Positions 20,502 to 30,274 of a DNA stretch of 64,000 bases are shown here, piece after piece. Below the pieces are notes generated by a model. The model was not told the origin of the DNA. It ran no database searches and was given only the letters and a program-made list of their open reading frames with translations. A program made the position numbers and the translations under genes. How positions within the stretch are numbered: position 1 is the first letter of the stretch; each line of letters opens with the position of its first letter. The stretch is from Arion vulgaris. Taxonomy: Eukaryota > Mollusca > Gastropoda > Stylommatophora > Arionidae. Where the stretch lies: assembly GCA_020796225.1 (NCBI GenBank), contig CM036771.1, positions 31,750,703-31,814,702 of the forward strand, in the 5' to 3' direction.

Positions 20502-20722
20502 TGGTCTAAAGACGACATGTTGACTTTATTGCACTGGGATTCATCTCATATGTCTAGGACTCTCTCCGCAGAATCTGCCGAAAGTATTGCACAAAGAACG
20601 AACTCCGTAGCTCCGGCAACAATCCTGTGGTTCTGGAAAATGCATTCGTGACATAATGAGAGGTCGGATTCGAGACACGCCCTTCGGAATGCAAGACAAT
20701 GGTTTAACCGCTCAAGCAGAGA
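20502..20722 (-). mobile_element. SINE-A
   Basis: Minus-strand order: GGTTAAACCATTGTC, CGAATCCGACCTCTC, GAATGCATTTTCCAG, CAGGATTGTTGCCGGAGCTA, GTTCTTTGTGCAATACTTTC and GCAATAAAGTCAACATGTCG. Confidence 0.85.
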
Positions 20723-20891
20723 GAGAGAGAGATCCTCTTGAAATATAGTACCTACTCAAAGTCATAAATGATGGACAAGGCAAGCTGAGTTATATGTGGA
20801 TAAGCTGTGATCGCAGTCTAACTAACAAATATCAAGTGAGAAAAATGATATCGCTGTCAACAAGGACTAGAAGTACGTACAGCTATAGTAA

Positions 20892-21245
20892 GGAGGTATC
20901 TGTGGCGTAGAGGTTAGGTACTCGTCTCTCGTGCCAAAGGTACAAAGTTCGCTTCCTCGTGGAGCCATCTGGATATTTTTCTAGAGATACCTGATCTTAG
21001 TGTAGGTGAGATCTAGTTCCAAGTCCTATCGGAGACGGACAACGAAACGTAGGTCCTGTGTTCAGGTTGAGCACATAAAAGAACCCGTGGTAGCTCAAAA
21101 TCGAGAAGAGCAGGTTGGAAAGTCGCTGGCGGGGCAACAATCAGTAGACAAGATTAAACATAAGATTCCATACAAAAATATCGTCACCATCTACAAAATC
21201 ACATCGAAGAAACAAACAGTTATAGTGAACGCTTACATGGAGCAG
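20892..21245 (+). mobile_element. SINE-B, 3' truncated
   Basis: Head CTGTGGCGTAGAGGTTAGGT (box A), box B TTCGCTTCCTC, then GTGGAGCCATCTGGATATTT, CTATCGGAGACGGACAACGA, GAGCACATAAAAGAACCC and TCGAGAAGAGCAGGTTGGAA. The 3' third, with CTACGGAGTTCGTGC, is missing. Confidence 0.85.
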
Positions 21246-21319
21246 AGAATACTTTTCATCTTGTTTCATAACTTGATTTAGCCGGTGGTTCATACAGAAC
21301 TATAAACTGCCAGGACAAG

Positions 21320-21895
21320 CATTATGAACAGATAAAATGAGAGTCAATGATGTAAGAAGAATGAGAGACAAAGATAAAAGTAACATTTGAGACAAAGATG
21401 AAGACAATATGTTAGACAAAAATGAAAGTAAACTGTGAGACAAATATGAACATAGAATGAAAGACAAAGTTGAGCGTAGCGTGAAAGACAAATATGAAGG
21501 TGGAATGAGAGATAAATATGAACGTAGAATGAAAGACAAGGATGAAAGTAATATTTAAGATATATATGAAGGTAATATGTTAAGAAATAGAAGTGGATGT
21601 AATTCTACCTTCATCTTTGTCTCGATTACTACATGCAATCTTGTCTCTAATTCTACTTACATTTGTGTGACTGAGAGTCAAAAATGAAAATGCAAGACAC
21701 AGATAACGAAAGAATGACAGACAATTGTAACAAAGAAAGAACCCAGAAACGTGTACAACAGACATATTTTCCAGCGAGTTATAAGATTATATCCCAGATA
21801 GTTAAAGAGTATTTTCCTCATATTTTGTGTATGAAAGACAAGAATGAAGATAGAATGAAAGACAACGATAACGCAAGAATGACAGACAAATAAAG
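21320..21895. repeat. Degenerate 24-bp repeat
   Basis: The pattern AATGAAAGACAAAGATGAAA-like recurs with a 24-bp period at 21340-21560; the minus strand gives an eight-residue S/L pattern such as SYLSFTLR. After a 120-bp gap, AATGAAAGACAA...AATGACAGACAA recurs at 21680-21895. Copies have drifted, so the array is older than most others here. Confidence 0.75.
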
Positions 21896-22438
21896 TACAG
21901 AAACATATATAACAGACATCATCTCCAGCTAGTTATAAAGATAATATCCCAGATAGTTAACCAGTGTTTTTATTCATATTTTTTATATGCTCGTGTTTCA
22001 CCTCTCGTCCCACCCCACAAACTTCTTATCTTCATATTTTCTCTCGCCCAAGCTGATCAAATTTCTCTAGCGATATAGCTTTCCTAATAGAAAGCGGACA
22101 TTTCTGCAGGCTGTCCAATCTCTGTCCTGTAAACGGCTGCTGTCTCGTTATCATGTTTTATCGCTCTTTACGTCAACGCAATTTTCTAAAGCGCACTGCT
22201 AGGAATAATGTTGAGAAAATCCGGAACGTGTCCCCCAAACAACAGACCTTAGCGATAATGAGTTGTTAATAAATATCAGCCCAAATGTGTCAGGCTTGCT
22301 TATGATAATACCCTTCTTGTTAAGATCTTGTTGGTTCATTTTTTTGTGGCCAAGATGGTTAGAAAATTTATATTCAGATTTAAAAAACACAAGCTCATTT
22401 TTTTTTAACCGGCATATATTGGCCGTCTAAATAAAATA
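21896..22438. other. No recognisable feature
   Basis: No family resemblance seen. TCCAGCNAGTTATAAGAT...CCCAGATAGTTAA occurs at 21772 and 21922, a local duplication reaching back into the degenerate repeat. Confidence 0.5.
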
Positions 22439-22439
22439 T

Positions 22440-22960
22440 GGAACTGCAAGTTATATAGTATTAAAGCTAAATTACGAATTTTCAATTCAAATGTTGTATC
22501 AATCCTAACATATGCCAGCGAGAGTTGGAAAATGACTAAAGATATAGAAGGAGAGTTCAATGCATTTGAAAATATATATCTGTGACAAAATAATGAATAT
22601 AAAATGGAACGAATTCAGGAGAAGTGATGAAATCAGAGAAATGTCTGGTCAACCACTAGTGACAACTGTTAAAAGAAAGAGAAGATGGAGATATGTTGGA
22701 CACACATTGAGGAGAAATGATCAACGAATATCAAAGCAAGCATTGAAGTGGAATGCAAAGGGTTCAAGAAAGAGAGGATGACCTAAGGAGACCCTGAAAC
22801 GAACTTTGCTGAGAGAGGCAAAAATATCGGTCTCAGTTCCATGGAGGAGATTGAGCAAGTTGCCCAGGATAAAGCGGTATGGAGAAATTACTTGCAGGCC
22901 CTATGTAACGTTAACGGTACGAGCGGAGTTACTATTATTATTATTATTACATTGACCAGT
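22440..22960 (+). mobile_element. LINE-C C-terminal remnant
   Basis: Translation in shifting frames: SYASESWKMTKDIEG-type, NAFENIYL, MNIKWNEFRRSDEIREMSGQ, RRWRYVGHTLRRNDQRISKQ, ALKWNAKGSRKRG-stop-PKETL, then SSMEEIEQVAQDKAVWRNYL and QALCNV. This is the cleanest LINE-C reading here. It ends in ATTATTATTATTATT, the tail also seen at 50667-51012. Stops and at least two frameshifts make it inactive. Confidence 0.85.
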
Positions 22961-23017
22961 GTTTTAAGTATAAAATGCACGGTGAGTTGAAGAGGCAATG
23001 TGATAATAAGGTCAGAA

Positions 23018-23160
23018 ATAAGGGTTTGTGGTTCGAATTCTGTGTTTGGTCATTTGTTTAGGAAGCCGCTAATACTTCTTCACTGCCTCTATTTATAGAT
23101 CATATTCTGATAGGCTCCGGTGGTTTCCCTAGTTCTTAGAACGCATTCTCTTCTCAAGAC
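23018..23160 (+). mobile_element. SINE-I
   Basis: GGTTTGTGGTTCGAATTCTG carries a good box B. It is followed by TGTTTGGTCATTTGTTTAGG, CTAATACTTCTTCACTGCCT, TTTATAGATCATATTC and GGTTTCCCTAGTTCTTAGAA. It matches in reverse at 27698-27832 and 62560-62665. Confidence 0.75.
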
Positions 23161-23374
23161 AATTATGTGAGAGGCATCCAGAAAAGAGAAGGGGAAAACA
23201 TCTGAGAAGATAGAATCAGGAGGTGACATGTTTTCTGCATGACGGTTGCTGTAGCAGAACACCTAGACTGTGAGAAAGAAAATTTCTGAAGGACTGTTAG
23301 GGTGGTAACATTCTGCTCAGGACAAGTTACTGGTTGATGTTATCTTTTATTATTCCCAAACAATTTTTTTTCCC

Positions 23375-23455
23375 TTGAAATTCTGATTAACATTCAAGTC
23401 AGAGGAATAAAATAGGGCGCCAAGAATGTATCAAACATGCGCTATGGCGCCACGT
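23375..23455 (+). repeat. Dispersed repeat shared with 32380-32460
   Basis: GAATAAAATAGGGCGCCAAG here and GAATACAATAGGGCGCCAAG at 32400, with matching flanks (AATTCTGATT upstream). Type unknown. Confidence 0.75.
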
Positions 23456-23512
23456 GGGACACCGCTGCAGTATCGACTTGCACGAGGTTATCCCCCCTTG
23501 ATATTTCTAGCT

Positions 23513-23823
23513 CAGTGGTTCTCAACGGTTGTGCCCAGGTGCGAAAGTGTGCCCGGTTACATTCCTAGGTAATCCTAGATCAGGGGTCGGAAACGTGATG
23601 CCAGCGGGCACCAAGGTAAAATATCGCCAAGACACATCAGGCCCATGCTTCTCATAGGTATAAATTAAATGATGAACAAATAAATGTACGTAGCAATTTT
23701 CAATTATTTCTGCATTTCGTTGCTTTGTGCACCTTATCTATTACGTTTTTATGTATAATGCGCTTACAATTTTGTGTAGAACTTAAGTGTTCCCGGACTT
23801 CAGAAAACATTTGAGAACCAGTG
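23513..23823. mobile_element. hAT-like MITE, 311 bp
   Basis: Ends are CAGTGGTTCTCAA (left) and TTGAGAACCAGTG (right), inverted with one mismatch. Flanks TTCTAGCT (23505-23512) and TTCTAGCC (23824-23831) form an 8-bp target duplication with one difference. CAGNGGTTCTCAA ends and 8-bp duplications are the hAT hallmark. There is no transposase, so it is non-autonomous. A decayed relative lies at 63130-63520. Confidence 0.85.
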
Positions 23824-23831
23824 TTCTAGCC

Positions 23832-24447
23832 GATCAACAAGTCTTCTGTGAGATCCAGCTTCCATGATTAAAATAATCTGTCCGTTAGGGGTTGTTGTAT
23901 TTGCTTGACAATAAGGGCAGATGAAATAAAGGAAACAAAACAGATTCCATCTGTGAATCTGGAGAGAAGACATTGAAATCTGTTGTTCTTGTCCACGGAT
24001 TAGATATTCGAACAGCGACGATGACAAGAGAACTTAATTATGCTGTTGGATTGACATGTTCATATTTAGCATAAAGAGACAATGCCCATGCTCATACAAG
24101 AACACAGATACAACAAGTCCTTGTGCTTGATTAACTGCAATACATGTGTGTGCCGTTCAGATTATTGATCAGTCTTGCTGATGAAGATGTCGATCATTAT
24201 AATGCTGAGGTTAATGCTGTCAGTTATAATGAGGATAAGTATTGTAACGATAACAACGTTAAAGATACTGTATATGGAGATATATGACATTAACTATGAA
24301 GTTAAATGCACACTAGACTGGAACCCACAGAGAAAAGAGAAATAGGTAAGTCGCATATAACTTGGTGATGAACAATAGTAATAACTTGGTAGGCCATGGC
24401 AGTATAGGTGTATCTCAAGAAGACGATGCAGAAAACACGACGGAACA
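23832..24447. other. No firm feature
   Basis: A minus frame at 23800-24027 contains CPYC and PNGQIILIMEAGSHRRLVDR but lacks supporting context. The remainder is unique-looking. Confidence 0.4.
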
Positions 24448-25418
24448 GTGTCAGCCCTATGTCTAGATCAGCGTGACAATGTCAGCCCTATGTCTAGTTC
24501 AGCGTGACAGTGTCAGCCCTGTGTCTAGTTAATTAAGCGTGACAGTGTCAGCCCTATGTCTAGTTCAGCGTGACAGTGTCAGCCCTGTGTCTAGTTAAGC
24601 GTGACAGTGTCAGCCCTATGTCTAGTTCAGCGTGACAGTGTCAGCCCTATGTCTAGTTCAGCGTGACAGTGTCAGCCCTGTGTCTAGTTAATTAAGCGTG
24701 ACAGTGTCAGCCCTATGTCTAGTTCAGCGTGACAGTGTCAGCCCTGTGTCTAGTTAAGCGTGACAGTGTCAGCCCTATGTCTAGTTCAGCGTGACAGTGT
24801 CAGCCCTGTGTCTAGTTCAGCGTGACAGTGTCAGCCCTGTGTCTAGTTCAGCGTGACAGTTTCAGCCCTATGTCTAGTTCAGCGTCACAGTGTCAGCCCT
24901 ATGTCTAGATCAGCGTGACAGTGTCAGCCCTGTGTCTAGTTCAGCGTGACAGTTTCAGCCCTGTCTAGTTCAGCGTAAAGTGATCATACAATTATATGTC
25001 TAGTTCAGCGTGACAGTGTAAGTCTTGTCTAATTCAGCGTGACAGTATCAAATATTGTCTAGTTCAGCGTGACAGTGTCAGTCCTATGTTAGTTCAGGTG
25101 ACAGTATCAATTATATATCTAGTTCGGCGTGACAACATCAGCTCTATGTTTAGTTCAGCGTGACAGTGTCAGCCCTATGTCTAGTTCAGCGTGACAGTAT
25201 CCGCTCTATGTTTAGTTCAGCGTGACAGTATCCGCTCTATGTCTAGTTCAGCGTGACAGTATCCTCTTTATGTCTAGCTCAGTATGACAGTATCCACTCT
25301 ATGTCTGGATCAGCGTGACAGTATCAGTTCTATATCTAGCTCAATGTGACAGTATCAACTCTACGTCTAGCACAGCGTGACAGCATGAACTCTACGTCTA
25401 GTTCAGCTCGATAATGTC
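24448..25418. repeat. 31-bp minisatellite with 159-bp super-unit
   Basis: The unit is GTCAGCCCTATGTCTAGTTC plus AGCGTGACAGT, about 31 copies. A variant with a 4-bp insertion (GTTAATTAAGCG) recurs at 24521 and 24680, with five monomers per interval. Units become progressively diverged to the right, from about 24970 onward. Confidence 0.97.
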
Positions 25419-26092
25419 AGCACTTTCTCCCAATGATAACCAACAGAACCAAGTGAATAAGTCATGAACATATATATGCGAGTCTGATACATTATTAAGC
25501 ACGCGCTTGTGTCATACTATTCTAATCTACAAGCCACGTGAGAGAGCAAGGTCTGGGGGGCTTTCTGTAACGTAGCATGTACCGGTCATCGATTATTATT
25601 ATTGGAACTATTGAGTGGCATTAGAAGAGATATTAATTTGTCAGAAGGGTCAGTGGTAGGAAATGGACAAGAGGAGGATGTGTTTGCTAAACATGACATC
25701 AGAATTGTAGACTGTGTTTGCACTGTGCTGCATCTCACATCTGGGAATTGGTTTCTATCGAGTTTTGTATTCTTCTTCTGGGTCACTTTCGAATCGCTCT
25801 GGTGGTATTACACTGTTTGCGAGTGGGAACGATAATACTGAGAGCAATTGAGTTCAATTCTTCATGAGGTGATACAAAGCGTGACGCAGATAATGAGAAG
25901 ATATAAAAGTGTCCCAGAGCTTAAGCAGGCTTTATGGTATTAAGTGTCAGGCACTTACTAATTCTATAGCATGTATGCAGGAGGTAGGAGGATCATGTCC
26001 TTTTCTCATTCGTGGAAAGTTGGTTAAATTAAATAAAATAGTATTTCCCGTAGCCTTTACATGAAGTAAGAAGTCACTTCACATCTTATTTC
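25419..26092. other. No firm feature
   Basis: Plus frame 25602-25835 and minus frame 25586-25786 overlap; neither shows a motif I know. GCAGGAGGTAGGAGGATCAT at 25977 resembles GCAGGAGGTAGGCGGGCCAA at 26106, so a SINE-J piece may be present. Confidence 0.4.
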
Positions 26093-26215
26093 TAGATTCT
26101 AATGTGCAGGAGGTAGGCGGGCCAATTCCTTTCGTCACGTGTGGAACGTCGAGCGTGGGATTGAACCAACAACTCTCTTGTGTCCGAGCCGATAGTCGAG
26201 CGCTTATGTATTGAC
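26093..26215 (-). mobile_element. SINE-J tRNA-like head
   Basis: Minus strand: AAGCGCTCGACTATCGGCTC (box A-like), then TTGGTTCAATCCCACGC (box B), then CCGCCTACCTCCTGCACATT. It is joined directly to SINE-E sequence at 26216. Confidence 0.6.
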
Positions 26216-26424
26216 ATGAAAATCGTGGCATATCCTTTACAGGACTTGGCCATCAAACACAGTAAACGAGTTGTCAATTTTCTAGGCATCACTTATACGT
26301 TAAGTAATTTTCCACTGCTTTCTGAAAGGACAGGTATATTTTTACCGTTCGTATAAATCCAAGAGAACGAATCTGCTTCCACACTTGCTCGCCGCGGAGT
26401 TTGAGCACACTACCGCTTAACCCT
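26216..26424 (-). mobile_element. SINE-E
   Basis: ATGAAAATCGTGGCATATCC, AACACAGTAAACGAGTTGTC, GGCATCACTTATACGTTAAG and CCGCGGAGTTTGAGC are the reverse of SINE-E blocks. Confidence 0.85.
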
Positions 26425-26885
26425 TTCAGTCCCAGCACTTCAAAAACAGTTCTTACTTAATTACCAGGGCAAGGAAATACTCTGTAACAATGAGAAGCGT
26501 TTGTGAAATAAAATTCATAACAAATACAAATAAATTCTAAGCGATATTTGTTGTTTTAAGTCCAATTGACAGTTAAATGTATGAGGTACTAGTTTGTAAA
26601 CATATATGTTGTCAATACCATGCAAGTATCAACAAGAAAGTAAACTATTGGGATGTAAAACCATACAAGATCTGCAACTGCTAGCAAAGAACCGTATCAT
26701 ATGGAGATCTAAAACCTCTGCCCTATGTGTCGCCTTTGGCACGAAAGGAACAAACTAACTAACTAACTAACCATGCAAGTTGGATGTAACAAATTATACA
26801 AGTGAAGATATAAAAAATGAATGACAATATTGAAAGTATGTTTCACTCAAAAATGTCAGTTTTATTGGTGATAAAACTACATAAG
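26425..26885. other. No recognisable feature
   Basis: AT-rich. ACTAACTAACTAAC at 26755-26771 is a small microsatellite. Confidence 0.5.
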
Positions 26886-26893
26886 CTATAGAC

Positions 26894-27153
26894 CATAGAT
26901 TCCCAAACTTTTTCGGCCCACGCCCACTTTGCACAACATAAACTTTGTAACGCACCCTCCCCTTTCCACATTATAAGTTTGCCAACGTCCCCCCACCCCC
27001 AAAAAAAAAAAACTATATATACATGCTCTATTTTCTCTTTGATATAGAAAATTGATATATATTTCTGTCATACATGGTCAATTTTCAAATAATTATACGC
27101 ATGAAATAGAAAATTGATGGAAAAATAGATACTGCCAACTTTTGGAAACGCTG
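26894..27153. mobile_element. hAT-like MITE, 260 bp, exact 8-bp target duplication
   Basis: Flanked by CTATAGAC at 26886-26893 and 27154-27161. The left end CATAGATTCCCAAAC and the right end, reversed as CAGCGTTTCCAAAAG, are imperfect inverted repeats of the CAGNGNTTCCCAAA hAT type. The interior is AT-rich with an A12 run and no transposase. Confidence 0.85.
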
Positions 27154-27276
27154 CTATAGACGCGCACCCTGTATAGATATTAAAGATAAAATGTATGCGC
27201 ACTATTGTTGTGGTTTTTTTCTTCACAATCATAATATGTAACAGAGAAAGAAAGCAGTTTCGAAGACGTTTAAATG

Positions 27277-27345
27277 TCAGAGACTGACTTCATTGCACAG
27301 GGCTTCACTATATGGATCGGTCACTCACCGCAAAAATAGACCCAC
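27277..27345 (-). mobile_element. SINE-A 3' fragment
   Basis: GACTTCATTGCACAGGGCTT and GGATCGGTCACTCACCGC match the reverse of the SINE-A 3' part. Confidence 0.6.
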
Positions 27346-27429
27346 CACCTATTTAACCACGGGGGAAAATGTACTTAAACAAAATGTCAAACATACATCT
27401 ATCAGTGAAATTAGGATGACTCATGTGAC

Positions 27430-27697
27430 GTGGTGAGGGTCTGTAGCTCAAACGGTAGTAAGCTCGATCACAAACCTAAGCGTATCTAGTTCAAACCCCA
27501 CGGTGGGGAAGTTTGGAAGAAAATTCGTTTCCGTGGGGTTTTTACGAAAGGTAAAAATAGACGTCACCGTTTAGAAAGCAATGGCAAACTACTGAACGTA
27601 TAAGTGGTGCCTAGAAAATCAACGACTCGTTTACTGTGGTTGATGGCTATGTCCTGTAAAGGATATGCCATGATTTTCGATTTTCATAAAGAGAGAA
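27430..27697 (+). mobile_element. SINE-E, near full length
   Basis: Head GGGTCTGTAGCTCAAACGGT (box A-like), AGTTCAAACCCCACGG (box B), TTCGTTTCCGTGGGGTTTTT, GGCAAACTACTGAACGTATA, GTTTACTGTGGTTGATGGCT, GTCCTGTAAAGGATATGCCA and ATTTTCATAA. It is the best copy for defining the family. Confidence 0.88.
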
Positions 27698-27832
27698 TAA
27701 AGAGCGTTAAGAAACCCATGGGGAAGCAATGGAGCCAATGAGTATGATCAATAAATAGACAGTGTACAAGTATTAGGAGACTTCCTGGAAGAAAATAACT
27801 ACCAAACACAGGATTCGAACCACAAACCCCTT
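27698..27832 (-). mobile_element. SINE-I
   Basis: CAATAAATAGACAGTGTACA, AGTATTAGGAGACTTCC, CCAAACACAGGATTCGAACC and CACAAACCCC are the reverse of the copy at 23018. Confidence 0.75.
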
Positions 27833-28082
27833 GTGTGCTGTCGGGGCCCACAAGGAAAGCAAATAACAGTACCACTGCGATCTACAAGGCATGTCGTAAG
27901 AGGCGACTGATGTAGGATCTAGGAAGCTACCCTAGTAAATAAAAGCATCGCAGAAATCGTATGTGCTGGCCTACTTGTAGGTGTATAGCTAGGACAACGT
28001 ACAGTCGCTCTTAGGCTCAGATCACATACAAATCACACAGAGTGATTAACAAGTGGTCGGTATGGAGCGTTCGAAGAAGAAC
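27833..28082 (+). mobile_element. SINE-C
   Basis: AGTACCACTGCGATCTACAA, GGCATGTCGTAAGAGGCGAC, AAGCTACCCTAGTAAATAAA, TGGCCTACTTGTAGGTG, CAGATCACATACAAATCACA and GGTCGGTATGGAGCGTTCGA, ending in GAAGAAG. Confidence 0.88.
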
Positions 28083-28144
28083 CACAAACTATTATTTCTA
28101 GTTAGAATCCTGTATTTGATCATTTGTTGGTGTGTTTTTCGGAT

Positions 28145-28412
28145 ACACCTTCTCCTCCTTCTTCTTCTTTGCGTTCGTTCTTTACGACCAATTTTAATCA
28201 CTCTTTGTGATATGTTTGATCTTTGCCAAGAACGTGTATACGTTGCACATTGGTTTGGTAGGCCCCTAAACGCATAGACTTCTGCATGTTTAGGACATGT
28301 GCATCCGATTTCAGCCAAACCTCCTTAGTCGCCTCTTACGACATGCGTAGCAGGTAATAGTGGTTCTATTCTTTACACCCCAAATTTAGACCCCGGTAAC
28401 CACTCGGGCGTC
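28145..28412 (-). mobile_element. SINE-D
   Basis: The reverse order gives CGCCCGAGTGGTTACCGG, GTGTAAAGAATAGAACCACT, GCATGTCGTAAGAGGCGACT, ACATGTCCTAAACATGCAGA and GTCGTAAAGAACGAACGCAA, with a (GAA)n tail. Confidence 0.88.
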
Positions 28413-28559
28413 GGATACTACTAATACTTAATATATTATTGACAACAAACAACTGTTTTAATATATGATGAATGACACATCATAATGGTTCGATGTGCAA
28501 ATGGATGTAGTAGAACAAGACCAAATTCTCACTACATAAACTATTATCATATAGAATAG

Positions 28560-28800
28560 AATATATAAACCTTGAGAAGAAATGATAAAGAATGCAATGG
28601 AGTGGGAGGCAAAGGTTTCAAAACAGAGAGGACGCTCTAGGGAAACCCTGAAACATACTTTGCTGAGAGGCAAGAAATATAGGACTCAATTTCATGGAAG
28701 GGGTGAGCGAGTTGCCCAGAACATGGCGGTATGGAGTATTGACTTGCAGGACCTATGTAACGTATAACGGTACAAGAGGAATTTATATATATATATATAA
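28560..28800 (+). mobile_element. LINE-C 3' fragment
   Basis: GAAATGATAAAG, then frames with KQRGRSRETLKHTLLRGKKY, VSELPRTWRYGVLTCRTYVT and the nucleotide end CTATGTAACGTATAACGGTA shared by all LINE-C 3' ends. It ends in a TA microsatellite at 28784. Confidence 0.8.
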
Positions 28801-28916
28801 CATATAATGAGAAATGTAATTGTTGACAAAAGCAGAAACAATTTTGTTCCGTTGATGAATCTAGCATTCACTCAAATAGTCACTCAGATATGCCGATAAC
28901 AAAATGATATTTTATT

Positions 28917-29188
28917 CTTCTTCAAACGCTCAATATCGACCACTTGTTAAGCACTCTTTGTGATTTGTATGTGATTGTACGTTGTGTCAGTTATGCACCT
29001 ACAAGTAGACCAGCACATCAGTAGTAGACGATTAGTAGACCAGCAGTAGACAATTTCTGCGACGCTCTTTATTTACTATTGTAGCTTTCCTAGGCCCCTA
29101 CCTCAGTATCCTCTTACGACATGCCTTGTATTTCGCATTGTTACTATTCTGTGCTCCCCTTACCAACCCCGCAACACACATGCGAGTT
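28917..29188 (-). mobile_element. SINE-C
   Basis: TTCTTCTTCAAACGCTCAAT at its tail, CGACCACTTGTTAAGCACTC, CACCTACAAGTAGACCAGCA, CTTACGACATGCCTTGTATT and CCCCGCAACACACATGCG. A local duplication (AGTAGAC...CAGCA) near 29000-29050 lengthens it. Confidence 0.87.
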
Positions 29189-29479
29189 ATAATTTCAAAA
29201 AGCAGCAAGGGATTAGAACAGCTTATTTTTTTTTATTTTAAAACTAAAGATTATCTCCACTGACAAGAGAAAAAAAAAGATGGCAACCAAAATTACCATC
29301 GATAATGAAGAAAGTAAAAATGTTACAAATCTGTGATTATCTCTCGACTCAATAATTAATTTATTTTTAATGGGGACAGCACGTAATAAATGAAAATGAT
29401 ACTTGTCTTGGAAATTGAACAATTACAATAGTATGAAGACACTATGGCATAAACACAAGTTGCCTCTTCTCTTACTTTT
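29189..29479. other. No recognisable feature
   Basis: AT-rich spacer. A minus frame of 69 codons (29213-29422) has no motif. Confidence 0.5.
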
Positions 29480-29850
29480 CTCATGTCATGTTTTGCCTCA
29501 CAGCGTCAGGTTATGAAGAGATTTCTACAACGGAATTTTGTATGCGTTTTATATATAGTGTTTTTCACAGCTTCTGTAATTTCGAGGTCCACATTTTCCG
29601 TGGACGGACGGCTGTTTGCTTTGAATGCACTATATCGGAGTAGCATTGCTATTGCAAAGGACGCACTGTCTGTTGGTAATCTACTTATGTAGTCGAAAAA
29701 TGTAATTTGTTGTTTCTTGATGAAGTTCAGTACTGATATTTTACCCACTTGTTTCCTGATATCTTCATTTCTCAACCAGTCTCTTCTTGTTACCCCCGCG
29801 TTCTGCGTAGACACTTCATCTCTGCAGTGACTAGTTTTCTTCTATCAATT
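29480..29850 (-). mobile_element. LINE-B C-terminal remnant
   Basis: Minus frames: AGVTRRDWLRNEDIRKQVGK, LNFIKKQQITFFDYISRLPT, DSASFAIAMLLRYSAFKANS, TEAVKNTIYKTHTKFRCRNL. It is co-linear with the copies at 5286 and 60040. The largest piece is open for 102 codons, but it lacks the RT domain. The 3' end is CCTCACAGCGTCAGG at 29500. Confidence 0.85.
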
Positions 29851-29937
29851 TTTGTCAGTAGTGGTTGCCTTGTCAATGCGCCTGCTACTTTCGGTCTCCG
29901 ATTATAGACTCGTATATTAATGATCTTCCTCCGGGCA

Positions 29938-30065
29938 GCAACTTTCCATCCTATTTTTACCAATTTTTAATTGTCAAGATTCCTTTTATATTCTCAACAC
30001 AAACACGTGATCTACGTTTTATAGTTCATATCCGATAGAATTAGAAACACGATCACATGTACATT
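29938..30065 (-). mobile_element. SINE-B fragment
   Basis: CAACTTTCCATCC, GATCTACGTTTTATAGTTCA and TCCGATAGAATTAGAAACAC correspond to the reversed middle of SINE-B (TACGTTTTATCGTCCGTCTC). It is quite diverged. Confidence 0.6.
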
Positions 30066-30274
30066 TGATATTAAATATCAGCGGAGAATAGTTCGATCGT
30101 TACACATGGGATATCAACCCAACGTTTTGGGGAAAGTGATAAACACACTATTCTTAAACGTCACATAAATGCTTATATTACGTTGAGTTAAGCCTGGATT
30201 CAAATAATTCTGGATTCTCTAAAGAGAGTTAATTTTTATTGTTTATGTTTGTTGGCCTACACGGATGTTGATCA

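Noticed and set aside
21006..21281. Plus frame of 91 codons (and the minus frame at 62150-62416) resembling each other
   Set aside because: Both are translations of SINE-B copies, not of a protein family.
23800..24027. Minus frame with CPYC and PNGQIILIMEAGSHRRLVDR, a possible exon
   Set aside because: It overlaps the right end of a MITE, has no second zinc-binding pair and no splice context that I can defend.
25586..25835. Overlapping frames on both strands, possible small gene
   Set aside because: No motif, no conservation evidence, and both strands open equally.
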